Positions 33,567 to 45,722 of a DNA stretch of 64,000 bases are shown piece by piece. The DNA is from Adiantum capillus-veneris (taxonomy: Eukaryota > Streptophyta > Polypodiopsida > Polypodiales > Pteridaceae), in contig CM043963.1 in the NCBI GenBank assembly GCA_014529385.2, positions 100,125,412-100,189,411 of the forward strand, given 5' to 3'. The notes under the pieces were generated by a model that was given only the letters and a program-made list of their open reading frames with translations, searched no databases and was not told the origin of the DNA. The position numbers and the translations under genes are program-made. Numbering within the stretch: position 1 is the stretch's first letter; every line of letters starts with the position of its first letter.

Positions 33567-34649
33567 TGTGAGAGTGAAAATTAACTCGACTAAGTTTATT
33601 TTATTTAAAGATTCAATACATGGGTGATTGGTAGATGGAAAACATACTATACAAGGATGAAAATAACTACATCAAAAGGTACTTCATGGTTAATCATAGG
33701 GAGGATAAAGGGTAGAGAAGAGGTGTTTATCTCTTGCAATCGTTCTCTGCCAAACATGGTTGTAAATGAACTACTGATAAAACATATTGCGGTCCATGAT
33801 TACTTTGATTGGTTGAATTTTTTGTGGTGCATAAGTCTAGTCCATTGCAAAAGGTTGATGTGTTGAATCTATCACATGATAATGTGGAAAGGCTACCTCC
33901 TTTGTGGTGGAAGGTTAGTTGGAGGTGTAGAGCTCTTTGTAGTTGAGGTCAAATTTGTAGTACCATAGGCCAAGGTTGTCTTCATCTTCTAGCTCTAGGA
34001 CTGTCCCTCTAGCAATCTCTGAAAAAGCTTGAGCTCCCTCTCTTTGAGCAACTTCACCTTCCTACAAGATAGAGTGCCATCCAGTACATACACATGTGTG
34101 ATGAGATAGGTGGTGAGTCTTACCACTTGTATTAATCCAAGTTGGATTGATACATAGCAAATCATAGCCTTGATCCACAAGTAACACTCCTTGAAGGTGA
34201 AGGGTCTTGTCTTTTCGCCAAGCAAACCCTGTGTCAAAGACCTTGTCAATGACAAGCTCCACCACTTCACTCGATAGACAACGTAGAATCCATGCTGCCA
34301 TCTCTAGTTTTTGGATCATGAGATGAGAGTGAGGTATAAAAAGACTTTGTAAGATTTACCCTTTTGTTTTAAAGACATGATGATTGTCGATGTTGGAATT
34401 TCCTTGAATCTTTTGGAGCAAGGGAGAGGGAGGGACCACGTGTTCGTAGTAGCTTCCTCAAGTTGCGAAGGTTTTTTGTGGGCGTACGTGTAATAGGTGG
34501 CAAAGATGGGGGCGTAGATGTAGATAATTCTGGTGCTACTTGAAAGGCTACCGAAGTAAGAACGCCCGTGCGTACGTCAAGGAAAAAAATTATGGCTTTT
34601 TCTTCACTTTGGGTTGCACTCATGTTGGAGGTGTGGTTTTTGGCACCAA
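33567..34649 (-). other. Element E leader (no gene seen)
   Basis: About 1.1 kb between the gag ATG and the inferred LTR end. The minus strand at 34649-34641 reads TTGGTGCCA, a plausible primer site start, although the matching tRNA is unclear. Confidence 0.5.
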
Positions 34650-36484
34650 TGTGAGCATAATGAGGCTTGTGCCTTGATTTTATGCTTGCGGAGATGATGA
34701 GAAATGTAAACAATTTGAGTAGGAAAAGAGGGTCTTACCACCTCTTCTATGCTAACAATACAACACCCTGGCAAGAGTGTCTTGATGACTTGCATCAAGC
34801 TTTCTTGAAGCTCCTCCTCTTTGGTGGTTCAATTGGAAAATTCAAGAAGCCACCCATCCATGAAGGGAAGTAAACATGTGAGGTTTGTAAACTAAAGGTT
34901 TTAAGAGCCCTCCTTCGTGGGGGAACCAAATGAGAAGCGGATTTGCAAGATAGACACGGTGGCCTCAACCCAAGGGCTAACGCATGACGGCCTCACCATG
35001 AAAGGAAAACAATAGGGGCACCACCTAGCTTGAAATGTGGCTAGGATGCAATGACAATACTATGCATCACACCATACACCATGTCACACAACTGAACATC
35101 TTATGAATTGTGGTATGAGGTGGTAGAGAAATAAGTGGATATAGATAGTGAGAGTTGTGAATGTAGGTGCATGGACTATTATTCACATGAGAGGTAGAAA
35201 ACCTGCACACCAATACATGCAAATCAAGAACAAAACAACCCTAACGTGGAGAACCCGCACACCTCTACATACAACGCAAAAGAAATAAAGAACTATGTGA
35301 CATACTCACAAATCCGGCACAATAGAAAGAATGACATAACAAAAAGAGTATATTATTTGTGGGGAGAGGGATAAAGAGTGACAAGAGAGGAAGGAGGATA
35401 CCAAGGGTGCCTTGTCGATGGGTGGAGATGATGTCAAGGAGTGGTGTGAGGGTAACCTTCACTCTTGTTGAATGCCGAATCCTCCACTTCAAATTGCACC
35501 AAGGCATGGTGGTTGATGATGATGGAGGTGGAATATGTGTTGTGATGAGTAGATTTTGTGTGCACAACCTCCTTACCTTTGTGGTGTAATGGTGTCTCCC
35601 AATGCTCTTTTACATGGACTAACAATTCTAGCTATATTAGAAGTGTGGAGGCATGGTGCCTACATCTCAAAATGCTCATAACTTCTAATAACGTAGAGCT
35701 TGTGTTGTAGTGAGAGCGTTGTGTTGTTTTGGTGATAGAGACCCCTCCTTATATAGGAAAAGAGAGTGGGATTTTCATATATTTTATTGGGACATGACCT
35801 ACACCATGTGTCCGTGGGTTGGCCATGTCTGATGCAATGATGCTTGTGATAGAGATCCACATAGAGAAAATAGTAGGGGAAGAAAGAGATGGAGGGGAAA
35901 AGAGAGTAGAGGAATGGGGTTTTTACAAGGTATGCTAGTCGTAGCTAGCTTATTTGAGAGAGGAGAGAGGGTTTTTACAAGAGGTTGGCGAAGGTGGTTT
36001 GTCATTGGAGAAGATAAATCCGCCACTTATACGGTAGTGGCACTAACTTTGGCCAAGACTTCATTTATTGTGGCCTGTTTCTCTCACTCATGCCCTAGAT
36101 TTCAAATCTAGGGCATTTGTGTTAACACACAAAAGAGTGATTATGAGGGCTTAGGTGGAGTAAAAGATGATTAAAGGTTGATGTTGTCATTTAAAATTGA
36201 TGAACATAGGCATGGCCCACCTAATTGGTGCTTCCGTAACTTGATGCTTTGCTCGACAAGCCTCCCTTGCATCGTGTCATTTTTAGTGGTCAAAGTTGAG
36301 TGCCTTTGCGTTTGTCACAGTGGTCATCACTTCATTGAAGCCGTTGGCACGAAGCGTGTATATACGAGAGCATGTGCATGTGTGCGAATGATGGTGGCTA
36401 TAATTTAGCTATTTTTGGGCTTATGGGCTGATTTGTGAGAGTGTTTGGTGGTGATTATGAGATGGGGTGCATGCTGATGGTAGG

Positions 36485-36528
<44 letters not shown>

Positions 36529-36712
36529 GTATGTGAGAGAGTGTGTGTGTGTATGGCTGAAAAACAACAATTTTCAGCTATGGAGAGCTTGGGAAAGACA
36601 TGAGAGTAAGAGAGAAGAGAGAGAGAGAGTGTGTGTGTGTACTCTATGTGTGCTGAAAATTGGTTGTTTTGAGCTTTGTGTGTGGGGAGGAAGATAAAGT
36701 TTTTTTTTGTTG

Positions 36713-36779
<67 letters not shown>

Positions 36780-37100
36780 GAAAATTTTAGCCGAGAGAGA
36801 GAGAGTGAGAGGGAGAGAGAAGACAAGGAGAGGGAGGGCTCCATGGATGGAAGAGGACAAGGTGGACAGAGGTGATAATGAGAAGGAGGCCCCCCCTTTA
36901 TTTTCTTTTGTAAGAAGGTGGTGGTCATGGTTGTGCAAACCATTGAGTGCCCTCTTATTTTACTAATATAGTTATCAATTATTTTGAAAGTGGAGCCCTT
37001 TGAGGAGAAAATAAAGGAGGGAGAAAAATGATTACCAGTGGCTCTGTCGGTACTTGGGGACAAAGGATCCTTACCATGCAAGATTTTCTGCTTTGGTGAG
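34650..37100 (-). repeat. Probable 5' LTR of element E (outer end not determined)
   Basis: No partner LTR is in the window, so only the inner end near 34650 is inferred, from the primer-site-like TTGGTGCC and the CA just before it. The minus strand has a good TATA box, TATATAAGG at 35755-35747. Long GT (36487-36520) and GA (36715-36776) runs lie upstream of it. The right limit is a guess. Confidence 0.45.
36715..36776. repeat. GA microsatellite in the probable LTR of E
   Basis: About 60 bp of GA, followed by interrupted GA to about 36830. Confidence 0.95.
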
Positions 37101-39095
37101 AGCTTTTACTGGAGATTCTGTTTATCTTGATTCTCAAGTGGTCGTTCACATGTTATGTGCTTGATAATTTTTTTAATTATTTTTGGAGAAAAGGGGGGGG
37201 GGGGGGGCGTTTCATAGAGAGAGATGGGTTGATTTCAAAAGGCGGCCCTCACAAGCAAAGACCAAAAAATCAAGTCTACAAAAGTTGCAAAGGTCCTAAG
37301 TCCGACCAAATGTAGTACAAATACTGGAAAACTTATGTGACCATGTTTCAAGAAGGAAATGTTTAAGATTTGAAGGTACAACTTTTACAAAGGTGAAGCT
37401 CCTCGGAAGGGGGTGGTACTCATTTCACATGAGCTCTCTTATGGAAAATAAGAAAGTAGCTATGTAAACTTTCTATTAGGGTTTTTCAATTTGATTTCAA
37501 TAGCAAGGTTTTGAGCTGATTCTTCTATCAGCATATGAATCTGGTTTTAGTCAACATGGAAGGATAGAGTGAGGGTCAATTCCAGCTTGGAAAACATTAG
37601 TGCTCTTAAGAATATATTTTTCACTTTTGTTTTTAAAGAGGAAAAAAACTCTTCATCAAGCGTTTGATAGCTAAGATTTTAGAGGCTAGAATCATATAGG
37701 AATAGGGCCTAGGAGAAGCCCCTATTCCAAGAGAGACTGTTACAAATAGTGTTGTGCGCGTGCGCGCGCACATACACACACACACACATGAGAGATGTAT
37801 TTGTGTTGAACCCTTGCAATAACTACAAATCTCTTTGTGTGATCCCTTATTACTTCTTAAAATTTAGAATAAATGAACAAAGTTTCATATCAAGAAGTTG
37901 GTCAGGTGGTTGGCCATGGTGGAAGGCACCTAAAGGCATAGATGGTCTTTAAGTCTAACAATGCGAATTTAAGAAATCTATATCAATAGTTAATTTTGAT
38001 CAATAATAAGTGGGATTACCATCTCAAGATTTGGATTGAGATTCAACACTGTGCTATTTTACATTGGTGGTAGTTCCCCATTTTTGGTTGGCACTGTTGT
38101 GAAGAAATATTTCTATAAACTAAAAGGATTGGACAAGTATTCTTCTCAACACCTCTTTTGTAAACATTATCATTAGAATAATCATGTGTGGTGAAGCATT
38201 GAGTGGTGATATGCATCCATGAAGGCTTAAAAATAGTTTAGGTATTAGAGTAGAAGTGATTAGGATTGTAGTAGAGGATTGGGAGATTGGAGAAATTTTT
38301 TAGCTACTCTTAGATAAAACCCACACATGTACACACATTGCGAATTCTCATAATCTTGTACTAATAAATAACATTGCACAAGCGGAAGCTCAACAACCCC
38401 ACTCAAACATCTTTGTAGTTGAGATGCATGTACCCTCCACCACCCCAATCATAGTATAAATGCCTAAGTAAATTGGTACAAGTCCCACTTAGACAACTTT
38501 GTAGTTGAGATATGCTATTCACCACATCAACAATAGGTAGAACACCATTTTAGATAATTTGGGAAAATCCCGTTTCCCAAATTCCAAACGTGTATGCTAG
38601 GATTGTGATATTTAATGATTTCTAAGCTCTAATTGACTTTAATTTAGATAAATTATCATGGTTGTATGAGTCTATTTTAATTTCTCTAATATAAAATTTA
38701 AGAATAAACATCCATTATAGTTCTTTGAAAGAGGATTCATATGACATCAATGCTTTTCAAAATTCAACAAATGCTTCTAGAAGTAGCTTCTCAAAAACTG
38801 AGGTGTCAAAAAAACCAATTGATATGATTTTTAAGTAGCATATATATTGATTGTAGCAATTAAAAAAGATAATATGTAAAGACAAATACTATTAAACACT
38901 CTTATCATAAATTTGGTGACCTTAATTCATGTATAACAAAATACTTGGTTATGGTTTTGTAGCATGCTATCAAGTTTTAAATACACAATTTTAACAACAT
39001 TCAAACTAATATTTCACACTTAAAAAGTCAAAACAATAATATAGAGTATCCTATGTCTATAAGACCATGAGATGCCATCTATTGCACATATGGCC
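37101..39095. other. AT-rich stretch, no gene recognised
   Basis: A G run near 37193-37207 and an alternating CG/CA tract near 37753-37790 are visible. A block at about 38600-39087 recurs in diverged form at about 40911-41400. Open frames are short and without motifs. Confidence 0.5.
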
Positions 39096-39099
39096 TTAA

Positions 39100-40438
39100 C
39101 ACTAGGTTGGTAACCTAACAGGACATAAAAGTGTCCTTTCAGGGTTTTGAAAAAAACCTCCAAAACCATAGTAGATCCACTCATTTTGTAAAATCCTTTC
39201 ATGAGGTTATAGTTCAAGGCCTACTACACATGGAAAAAATACGAAACTTGTTAAATTTATCATCCTTTGGTCACACCAAGCCTCCAAAGTTGATGGACCA
39301 GTACATTTTTATCAAAACAGTCATTTCTTACGTTTTGTTGCATAAAAATAAGATTAGGGATTTTTGTAGGACTTGAGATAAATTCCCTAGTTAACTTCAA
39401 TGGGTTGGTGATCATAACATATGATTGCTTCTCACTCGCTATTTTTTGTTTTGCCAAAAGAAATAGGTACAAAAAAGTTGAATTTTTACTATTCTACAAA
39501 CCTATCATCAAAGTTTCTATAGCCACTCTCAATACAAATAATATATGCATGTTTTCTTAGTTCCCTATTGTCCTTTAGGTTCATAAGGATCCATGGAGCA
39601 TGTCAAAAGAATAATACATCTCTTACCAAGGGGAATCTTGGGGACAAAGATGAAGTGCTAAATACAGCAAACATGGAAAAACTGGGTTCAACATTATGAG
39701 TTGTAGAATCCCATAGAAACTATTCAATATCTAGCCAAATTTGATCCTTATGACTAGATATGGTTACTACCTACAAAATGCATGTAGTTGTCACAAGAAA
39801 CTAACAATATTGAAAAAGCAATACTTGATATACTAGAATGTTTCGTTTTCTTCTATAATTGAAAAAATCAACCATCGTTGTCTACTATGAAAAATAGGGT
39901 ATTAGGTGCCCCAAAACTCAAGGAATATTAGATTTATGTTACAATATGCGACATAGAAAATCAAAACTACATTTGGATATCATGAAAGACACCAAAAAAA
40001 TCATAGAAGAGCTAAAATTGGCTAAAAAACAGGATTTGGCAATTTTTGTAATTTGATCATAACTTACAACTTTAACATTTATTTCTCCCTAGAAGCATCA
40101 GGACATGTTGAGGACTACTAAAGATAGTTCTCTAGCATTATAGACCTCACAAACATGAAATCTAGAGTACTATAGTTGCAAAAAGTTGTAAAAAGCCAAA
40201 AACAGGACCCGTTTTTTCACACAGTTTAGATTGCGAAATGTTGTGCAAGGACAAGGTTAAAGATGGAATTGATATTCCAAAAAAATGTCGAGGTTTTTTC
40301 AGCTCACGAGACAACTTTCTAGACAGATAGCACCTCAAAATCCATTTTGAAACTTTTTACATAATTCAAGGAAAATGGTCACTTAACAGGACATAAAAGT
40401 GTCCCAGGACATAAAAGTGTCCCATTACCAACCTAGTG
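39100..40438. mobile_element. Non-coding element with TTAA flanks (possibly piggyBac-like)
   Basis: The ends are inverted: CACTAGGTTGGTAA at 39100 and its complement ending at 40438. Each is flanked by TTAA (39096-39099 and 40439-40442). Removing the element and one TTAA leaves GGCCTTAAGGCC, which resembles the neighbouring minisatellite unit (AAGGCCATAGG), so a clean empty site can be inferred. The motif GGACATAAAAGTGTCC occurs once inside the left end and twice inside the right. No transposase is seen in 1.3 kb. TTAA duplication is the mark of piggyBac, which is rare in plants, so the family is tentative. Confidence 0.6.
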
Positions 40439-40656
40439 TTAAGGCCATATAGTGCTCTTTGTAGATATATCTATGACTTTAAGATAATCCAAAATATGTC
40501 TCTTTATGACCTCAAGGCCATAGGGTTAGGATTGTTAGCTGGTCTCAATGTATAAAGAGATCCAGTGCTTCAAAGTCATGTGGGACTTTATTTATGTGCC
40601 ACCCTATGTCCCTAAGGCTGTAGTTTGTCTTAGGGCCACAAGATGTTGCCTTGTAT

Positions 40657-40893
40657 GCTAGTTAGAAACCCTTTATTCTATATGTTGTCACCATATGGAC
40701 TTAGACCATAGGGTTCCCTATGTGCTAGTAAGAAATCCTCTATACTTTGTGTTTGCACCCTATGGACCTAGGGCCACAAGGTACCCTCTATGCTAGCAAG
40801 AAATCCTCTACGCTCAATATTGAGACCATGTGGCCCCAAGGCCATAGGATATCCTCTATGGTAGTGAGAAAAACCCTCTATGCTCTATGTTCA
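40657..40893. repeat. Minisatellite, 67-68 bp unit, about 3.5 copies
   Basis: Units start at 40657, 40724, 40792 and 40860, each with GCTAG(T/C)AAGAAA and a CCATAGG-like part. Looser relatives of the CCATAGG part occur at 40500-40650 and 42500-42660. Confidence 0.8.
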
Positions 40894-41659
40894 CAAACAA
40901 TTAAAAAATCTAAACAATAATATAGAGTATCATATGGCCCTAAGACCATAAGATGTCACCTATTGTACCTATAACTCCATTTGGTATTTTATTTAACTAT
41001 ACAAGGTTAAATGAGGCACTTAATTAGATAAACTATCATAATTCTAACTTTGAATTTGTTTCTTAACATAAAACTACAATATAAAAACTCTTAATATAAG
41101 TTTGTGCCAAAGAATCTATGTTCAGATGAAGATATTTCACATCAAGTACATGCTTTAAAACTTCATTCAAAGGTTTTAGAGATGGTGTCTCAAAAAACGG
41201 AGGTGTTTAAAAGCACCATTTGATGTGAATGATACGAATTCTATACATTGATTATGTCAAAATAGTATAAAGTATAGACATAAAGATTACTACCAACAAC
41301 TTGACAGTTTCATAAAAATGATGGTCTTCATTGCATGTACAACAAAGTACTAACTAGAAAGAGTATGATATCTCCAAGATTGAGGGTGTTCAAAAAACAC
41401 CATTTTGTAACACTACCAAATGTCAAGAACATTCTGATTGTTTGCATCACTTAATAAAGACAATTACCAAGAAGAAAAAGTTAACAATACAATAGAAGCA
41501 TCAAACAATGAAACCAAAGAGCTTGAATGAGACAAGTCTCCTCACAATAAGATGCACTTCATTAAAAAAATAGTTAAAGATTTTTCAAGCTATCCCACAA
41601 CTTTCCATCAAGTTTAAAATTTGAAAAGTACACAATGCCAAATATTTGGTAGATGCTAT

Positions 41660-42337
41660 TTAGAATACTTCACTAGTGCACTTAAGGTGGCCTCCTTCTC
41701 TTGAGATTTTGAGTCCTTTGAGACATATAACATTGCAATACATAGTGACTCTCAGGATATCAGGATGGAACATTACAAAATTTCTTATGGTATACTCTCT
41801 CTTGTCTTTAGCATACAACCATCCACATAACCATGGAACAATTTCATCTTTTAAAAAACTTTGAAGCAATTGAGTAGGTTGGTTCCAAAACTTTGGAAAA
41901 ATCATATAAGTTCCTTGCATATTCCACATCACTCAGTATGGACTATCATCAAATATTATCGTGTTGCCCCCATATAAATAATCAAATAGCTTTCATATGG
42001 TCGAAAGATTTTTGTGATAGGCTCTTTTGTAACCGATCATGAATTTGAATTTTGGCAGCACATGTTATCCATAATCATCTTGAATTTGTGACTTTGTGTA
42101 GGAAAACAGGTCTTGATTATGTGTTGAGCTTTTTTTAAATGATGGCAACTCCAAATCCAAACCTCAAAGAACTCAAAGAAAAATCTTAAGAAATACTCTA
42201 CATCTGGACGCACCGCAAACTCCTCGTTGTTATCATCTACAATGCACATGTACTTGGTCCAGGTTGGCCTTGAGTGAAGCTCAAATGTTGCAAGAAGCAC
42301 ACCCTCTAAATCCAAGATAAGTGTTTTTTTCTCCTGT
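41660..42337 (-). pseudogene. FCP1/NIF-type phosphatase-like pseudogene 1
   Basis: The minus strand from 42337 reads KKTLILDLEGVLLATF, corresponding to the first catalytic motif of FCP1/SCP (HAD-type) phosphatases. Plant relatives often have DLNG there. Next come VRPDVEYFLRFFFEFFEVWI and WSCHHLKKAQHIIK, the usual RP...FL...WS block. After a stop and a shift, KNLSTI (TGA) KLFDYLYGGN leads to IIFDDSPY, the second motif with the DD pair, then another TGA and IFPKFWNQPTQLLQSFL. In life these enzymes remove phosphate from protein serines, for example on RNA polymerase II. At least three disabling changes make this copy dead. A second relative lies upstream on the same strand (45106-59466). Confidence 0.75.
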
Positions 42338-42929
42338 TTAAAAGATGTTGGTAGATAATGAAACCATTGCTCTTGGTTTGAATGTGATATTTGATGTAAT
42401 ATGAAAGGGAGCTACTCTATTTTGTGATAATTTAATAGCAAAACATTTTTGCTTAGAAACCCTGAAATTATTAAGAAAAAAAAGTTAATATAGAGATCTT
42501 AAGTGTGTTGAAGACCTTAGGGACATAGGGTGCTAATTGGTGGTTACATTTAGTAAGTTTTATACAAGAACACATGCCAAACTATGACCCTATGGCCTTA
42601 TAGTCATAGGGTGTTGAGACCATAAAGTGCAAATCCCCCAAGGTCATAGAGCAAGATTTGACCTTATGACCATGTAGATTGTCCTTGCTGGCACAATGAA
42701 CTCAAATTTCAAAGCAAACAACTATAAAACCTTTATAAAAAAAAGCAATTGGCACACAAAACTCAAAAGTTACATATAGTATTGAAAGACAAATTAAAAA
42801 ACTATTAATTATTTACATCTTCATATATCTTGAAACCGTAAGCACTCTAACAAAGTCTCTTGAGTACATAAAGATCTTTGTAAATGAAAAATTTTTACAA
42901 AACATTGTTCCATCATTTCTTATATAGGG

Positions 42930-43238
42930 CTATTTGAGATCATACTGAATTTTTAGATGCTTTATATAATTTCTAGCTTCATGTACTTTGATCACAAGCT
43001 CCTTGTATCCCAATTTTTGGGAAAGCATAATTGCTTCAGTATCTTTCAAGTCTGATAATGATTTGATATTCTTTAAGGCCCTTACTTTTCCTCGATCACG
43101 TTGTCGAGAAATTTGCGGTCTTGCCAGGAAAGCACCGGGCTTATGGCTGTGAGAGTTTATGAGAGAACTCAACAAAAACTTATATGAAGGAGTTAAACCA
43201 TAGATGCCATGAAGACTAGGGTTTGTAAAGAAGTGCAA
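42930..43238 (-). other. Unrecognised open frame (102 codons)
   Basis: The C-terminal part, RDRGKVRALKNIKSLSDLKD and SQKLGYKELVIKVHEARN, has ordinary protein-like composition and sits on the same strand as the FCP1-like pseudogenes, about 600 bp upstream of one. It might be an exon remnant. I do not recognise the family. Confidence 0.25.
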
Positions 43239-43303
43239 TCAAAGAAGACCCACACTTCCTCTCTTGCACTCACACACACAAAGAAAGAACATAAAAGAGA
43301 ATG

Positions 43304-43731
43304 TCAAAACAACCCAAAAATGAAAACATCAAGGCTATGGTCATATCGTATCATGGGTAGTATGAAAGGGTTAATAGATGAGTTAATGGCATTCAATCTT
43401 GGCTGACCAAATAGGCTACGAATTGTTCTTTGGAATTGTAGTTTTGTGCTTACCATAATATATATATTTTGTCTAGTGATTGGGATTAATTGTGTGTACA
43501 AATCCTCTTGGTTCATAGCAAGATAACTACACTTACATCAAAAGAAAAATTATAGTCTATGAGAGGTAGTATGATGGGATCTGGTGATAGAAGTATTTCA
43601 TTGAGCCTTTCTGGGCCAAAGAGAAACACTATACGTTGTTGAAAGTGTATTTTACGGCTAATCCATACGTTAATTCTAATAGATCGTACAGAGTGAAAGC
43701 GATAGAAATTATCATCATGTGGATTATTCAT
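43304..43731 (-). other. Two adjacent, mutually similar open frames
   Basis: 43731-43513 (FLFGPERLNEI, PIILPLIDYNFSFDV) and 43516-43304 (SLFGQPRLNAI, PFILPMIRYDHSLDV) share the pattern LFGxxRLNxI and ILPxIxYxxSxDV. They overlap by four bases in different frames. At DNA level this is a diverged tandem duplication of about 210 bp. Whether it ever encoded protein is open. Confidence 0.35.
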
Positions 43732-43739
43732 CTAAGATA

Positions 43740-43926
43740 GTATGTGAGAAATGTAGATATGAGAGAAGTGAAGAGATGAGAAGTTTCCCTCCCAAGCCCT
43801 ATTCTTGCCCATAGGCAATAAGGATACTGTAGGGAGAGATGTACCTGTGGCAAAGAGAACCTAAAATTTGTAGAGAGGATGAATTACTAAGAGTGAGAGA
43901 GATAGGTTTGGTTAAGGAGATGAGAT

Positions 43927-43960
<34 letters not shown>

Positions 43961-45105
43961 GGATTAGAGATGAAAAGAAAACAACAAGAAATCAAGAAAA
44001 CATCAATGTAGAACACATCTTACTTGACAAACCCTTCGGCACCATTATTGATGGAGAGAGAAGAAGAGTGGATAATTCCACTTTGATTGATACACCAAGT
44101 GCAAGACCTTCTTTGATTAGAGTTGATCTTCCAAGGTTAGCTTGTTGCAAGAATGGTTAGTCTTCTTCTAGGAGAAAGTATAGGCTTAGGCTTATGTTAA
44201 TGACTAAGTACAATTTGGCATTACTACTCCCTCCCTCATGAATTCCTCTCATCAATGGCTTGAATTCTTGAGTTTCTTTTCAAGGAAGAAGAGGTCCCCT
44301 TTTATAGGTGAAGGGAACCCCCAAGGGTTTACACAAGAAGAGAAGGGCCAGTGTGAACAGAAACTGGAAAAGTTGGAAATGAGTTGTCCCTCCATGATGT
44401 GGGCAGACTGGGGTCCAGTATTTTGATCATATCTTATCAACCGTGTCTCCAAATAAAAAAGTAAAAATATGGGTAGACAATTCAGCTCATTAGCTACGAT
44501 TTTCATTTTAAAATTGTTTTCCAATTCGGATTGGAACCTTGTGTAAAAAAATCATCAAAATAGGGTCCATTTCTGGCAGCAAAAATCTTCTGTGGTCCCC
44601 TTAGCTTAGACTTTCATTTGATTCCAAAGGACACCTCATGCCATATGAAAGCATGACATTGCTCTTTGACAAAGTTTTGTAATCATGTTTGCAATAATGC
44701 ATTAAAATAAGTGTATCTTTGAAATCATGCCACCTAGTGTCCCACTAGGATTTGATTCCCTCCTAGTAGCTATTTAAAAAGAAATATAAGAAAAATATGA
44801 AAATACATAGAATATATATATATTGGATTCTACCCTAGATATAGGATCTAGCTAAGGTGTGAGATGATAATGAGATAGTAGAAATAAAGAATCAATGCTT
44901 TTTGCCCCAAGTTAAAGAGGCGGAGCTATTGATGCTTTTCCCATAATATTTTCTGATGGTAAAGTAAGAATAGGTTACCCTTGAGAAAAATAATAGGATG
45001 AGATAGAAGGCATATTATTATACTTAAATATGCATATGTACATTATAGAAAATATAACTATGTATCTAAAAAGTTACAAGATAACTCTTGTAGTATGCGT
45101 TCCCA
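43740..45105. other. AT-rich stretch, no gene recognised
   Basis: A TA microsatellite lies at about 43927-43949. The part 44250-44700 looks like degraded LTR-type sequence, but no partner or ends were found. Confidence 0.4.
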
Positions 45106-45216
45106 CTATGTACGTGTCATAGCATGACAACGTACTGAAAGTTTCTTGTCTTGACTTCGAGTGGACATTCCACTAGTGCTAGATATTGCAACTTTCTCAT
45201 CGTGAAGAGGAAGAGA
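45106..45216 (-). pseudogene. C-terminal piece of FCP1/NIF-like pseudogene 2
   Basis: The minus strand from the CACTA-2 flank reads SLPLHDEKVAISSTSGMSTR and ends at TAG 45108-45106. It continues in frame from the piece at 52949-53046 when CACTA-2 and one AGA are removed. See the entry at 58418-59466 for the domain. Confidence 0.6.
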
Positions 45217-45240
45217 CACTACAAGAGGCTCTTCATATTA

Positions 45241-45375
45241 GCGACGCTCACACAGCGATGCTCAAAAAAAAAAATCCCGGCGTCGCTATGAGCGTCGCTA
45301 TGAGCGTCGCAAATTTCTTTGTAAATTTGCGACGCTCATAGCGACGCTTATAGCGACGCTCATAGCGACGCCGGC
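45241..45375. repeat. CACTA-2 subterminal repeats, left end
   Basis: GCGTCGCTATGAGCGTCGC and its complement recur. Two facing blocks around 45301-45335 can fold together. Confidence 0.85.
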
Positions 45376-45403
45376 TGGGGTAAAAAAATAACCGAGCGCG
45401 CCC

Positions 45404-45432
45404 AAAAACTCAGATCTCAGATCTGAGTTTTT
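45404..45432. repeat. Perfect 14-bp-arm hairpin in CACTA-2
   Basis: Arms AAAAACTCAGATCT and AGATCTGAGTTTTT around one base. Same arms as CACTA-1 at 32793-32821, with a different loop base. Confidence 0.9.
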
Positions 45433-45472
45433 CGGCGCCCTCAAGCAAGGAGCAGGTAACGCTCTCCCTCAC

Positions 45473-45517
<45 letters not shown>

Positions 45518-45522
45518 CTTCT

Positions 45523-45560
<38 letters not shown>

Positions 45561-45622
45561 AGAGGAAGGAGAGCCAGGTATGCTCCTTCCCTCTCCTCAT
45601 TCTCATGTTCCCTTCCCCTCTT

Positions 45623-45654
<32 letters not shown>

Positions 45655-45685
45655 ACACACATACGCACACACACATAGTGTTTTT

Positions 45686-45722
<37 letters not shown>

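Larger units (their letters stand above)
23591..34649 (-). mobile_element. Element E: Tat-type Ty3/gypsy retrotransposon, internal region
   Basis: The minus-strand order is leader (34649-33567), gag (33566-32973, then 27067-26417 after CACTA-1), protease, reverse transcriptase, RNase H, and a second RNase H, up to the D insertion at 23590. The second RNase H-like segment (SLYFDGSYK, then NNEAEYAAL) after the first marks the Tat clade. The integrase and 3' LTR lie left of D's other end, outside the window. Stops and shifts are common. Its 5' LTR should begin at about 34650. Confidence 0.85.

Noticed and set aside
37193-37207. G run as a polypurine tract for another element
   Set aside because: No LTR start follows it and no partner was found.
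34650-37744. A 3.1-kb LTR for E ending at GTTACA near 37744
   Set aside because: The end has a TG/CA match only by chance level, and no partner LTR or TSD is in the window to confirm it.
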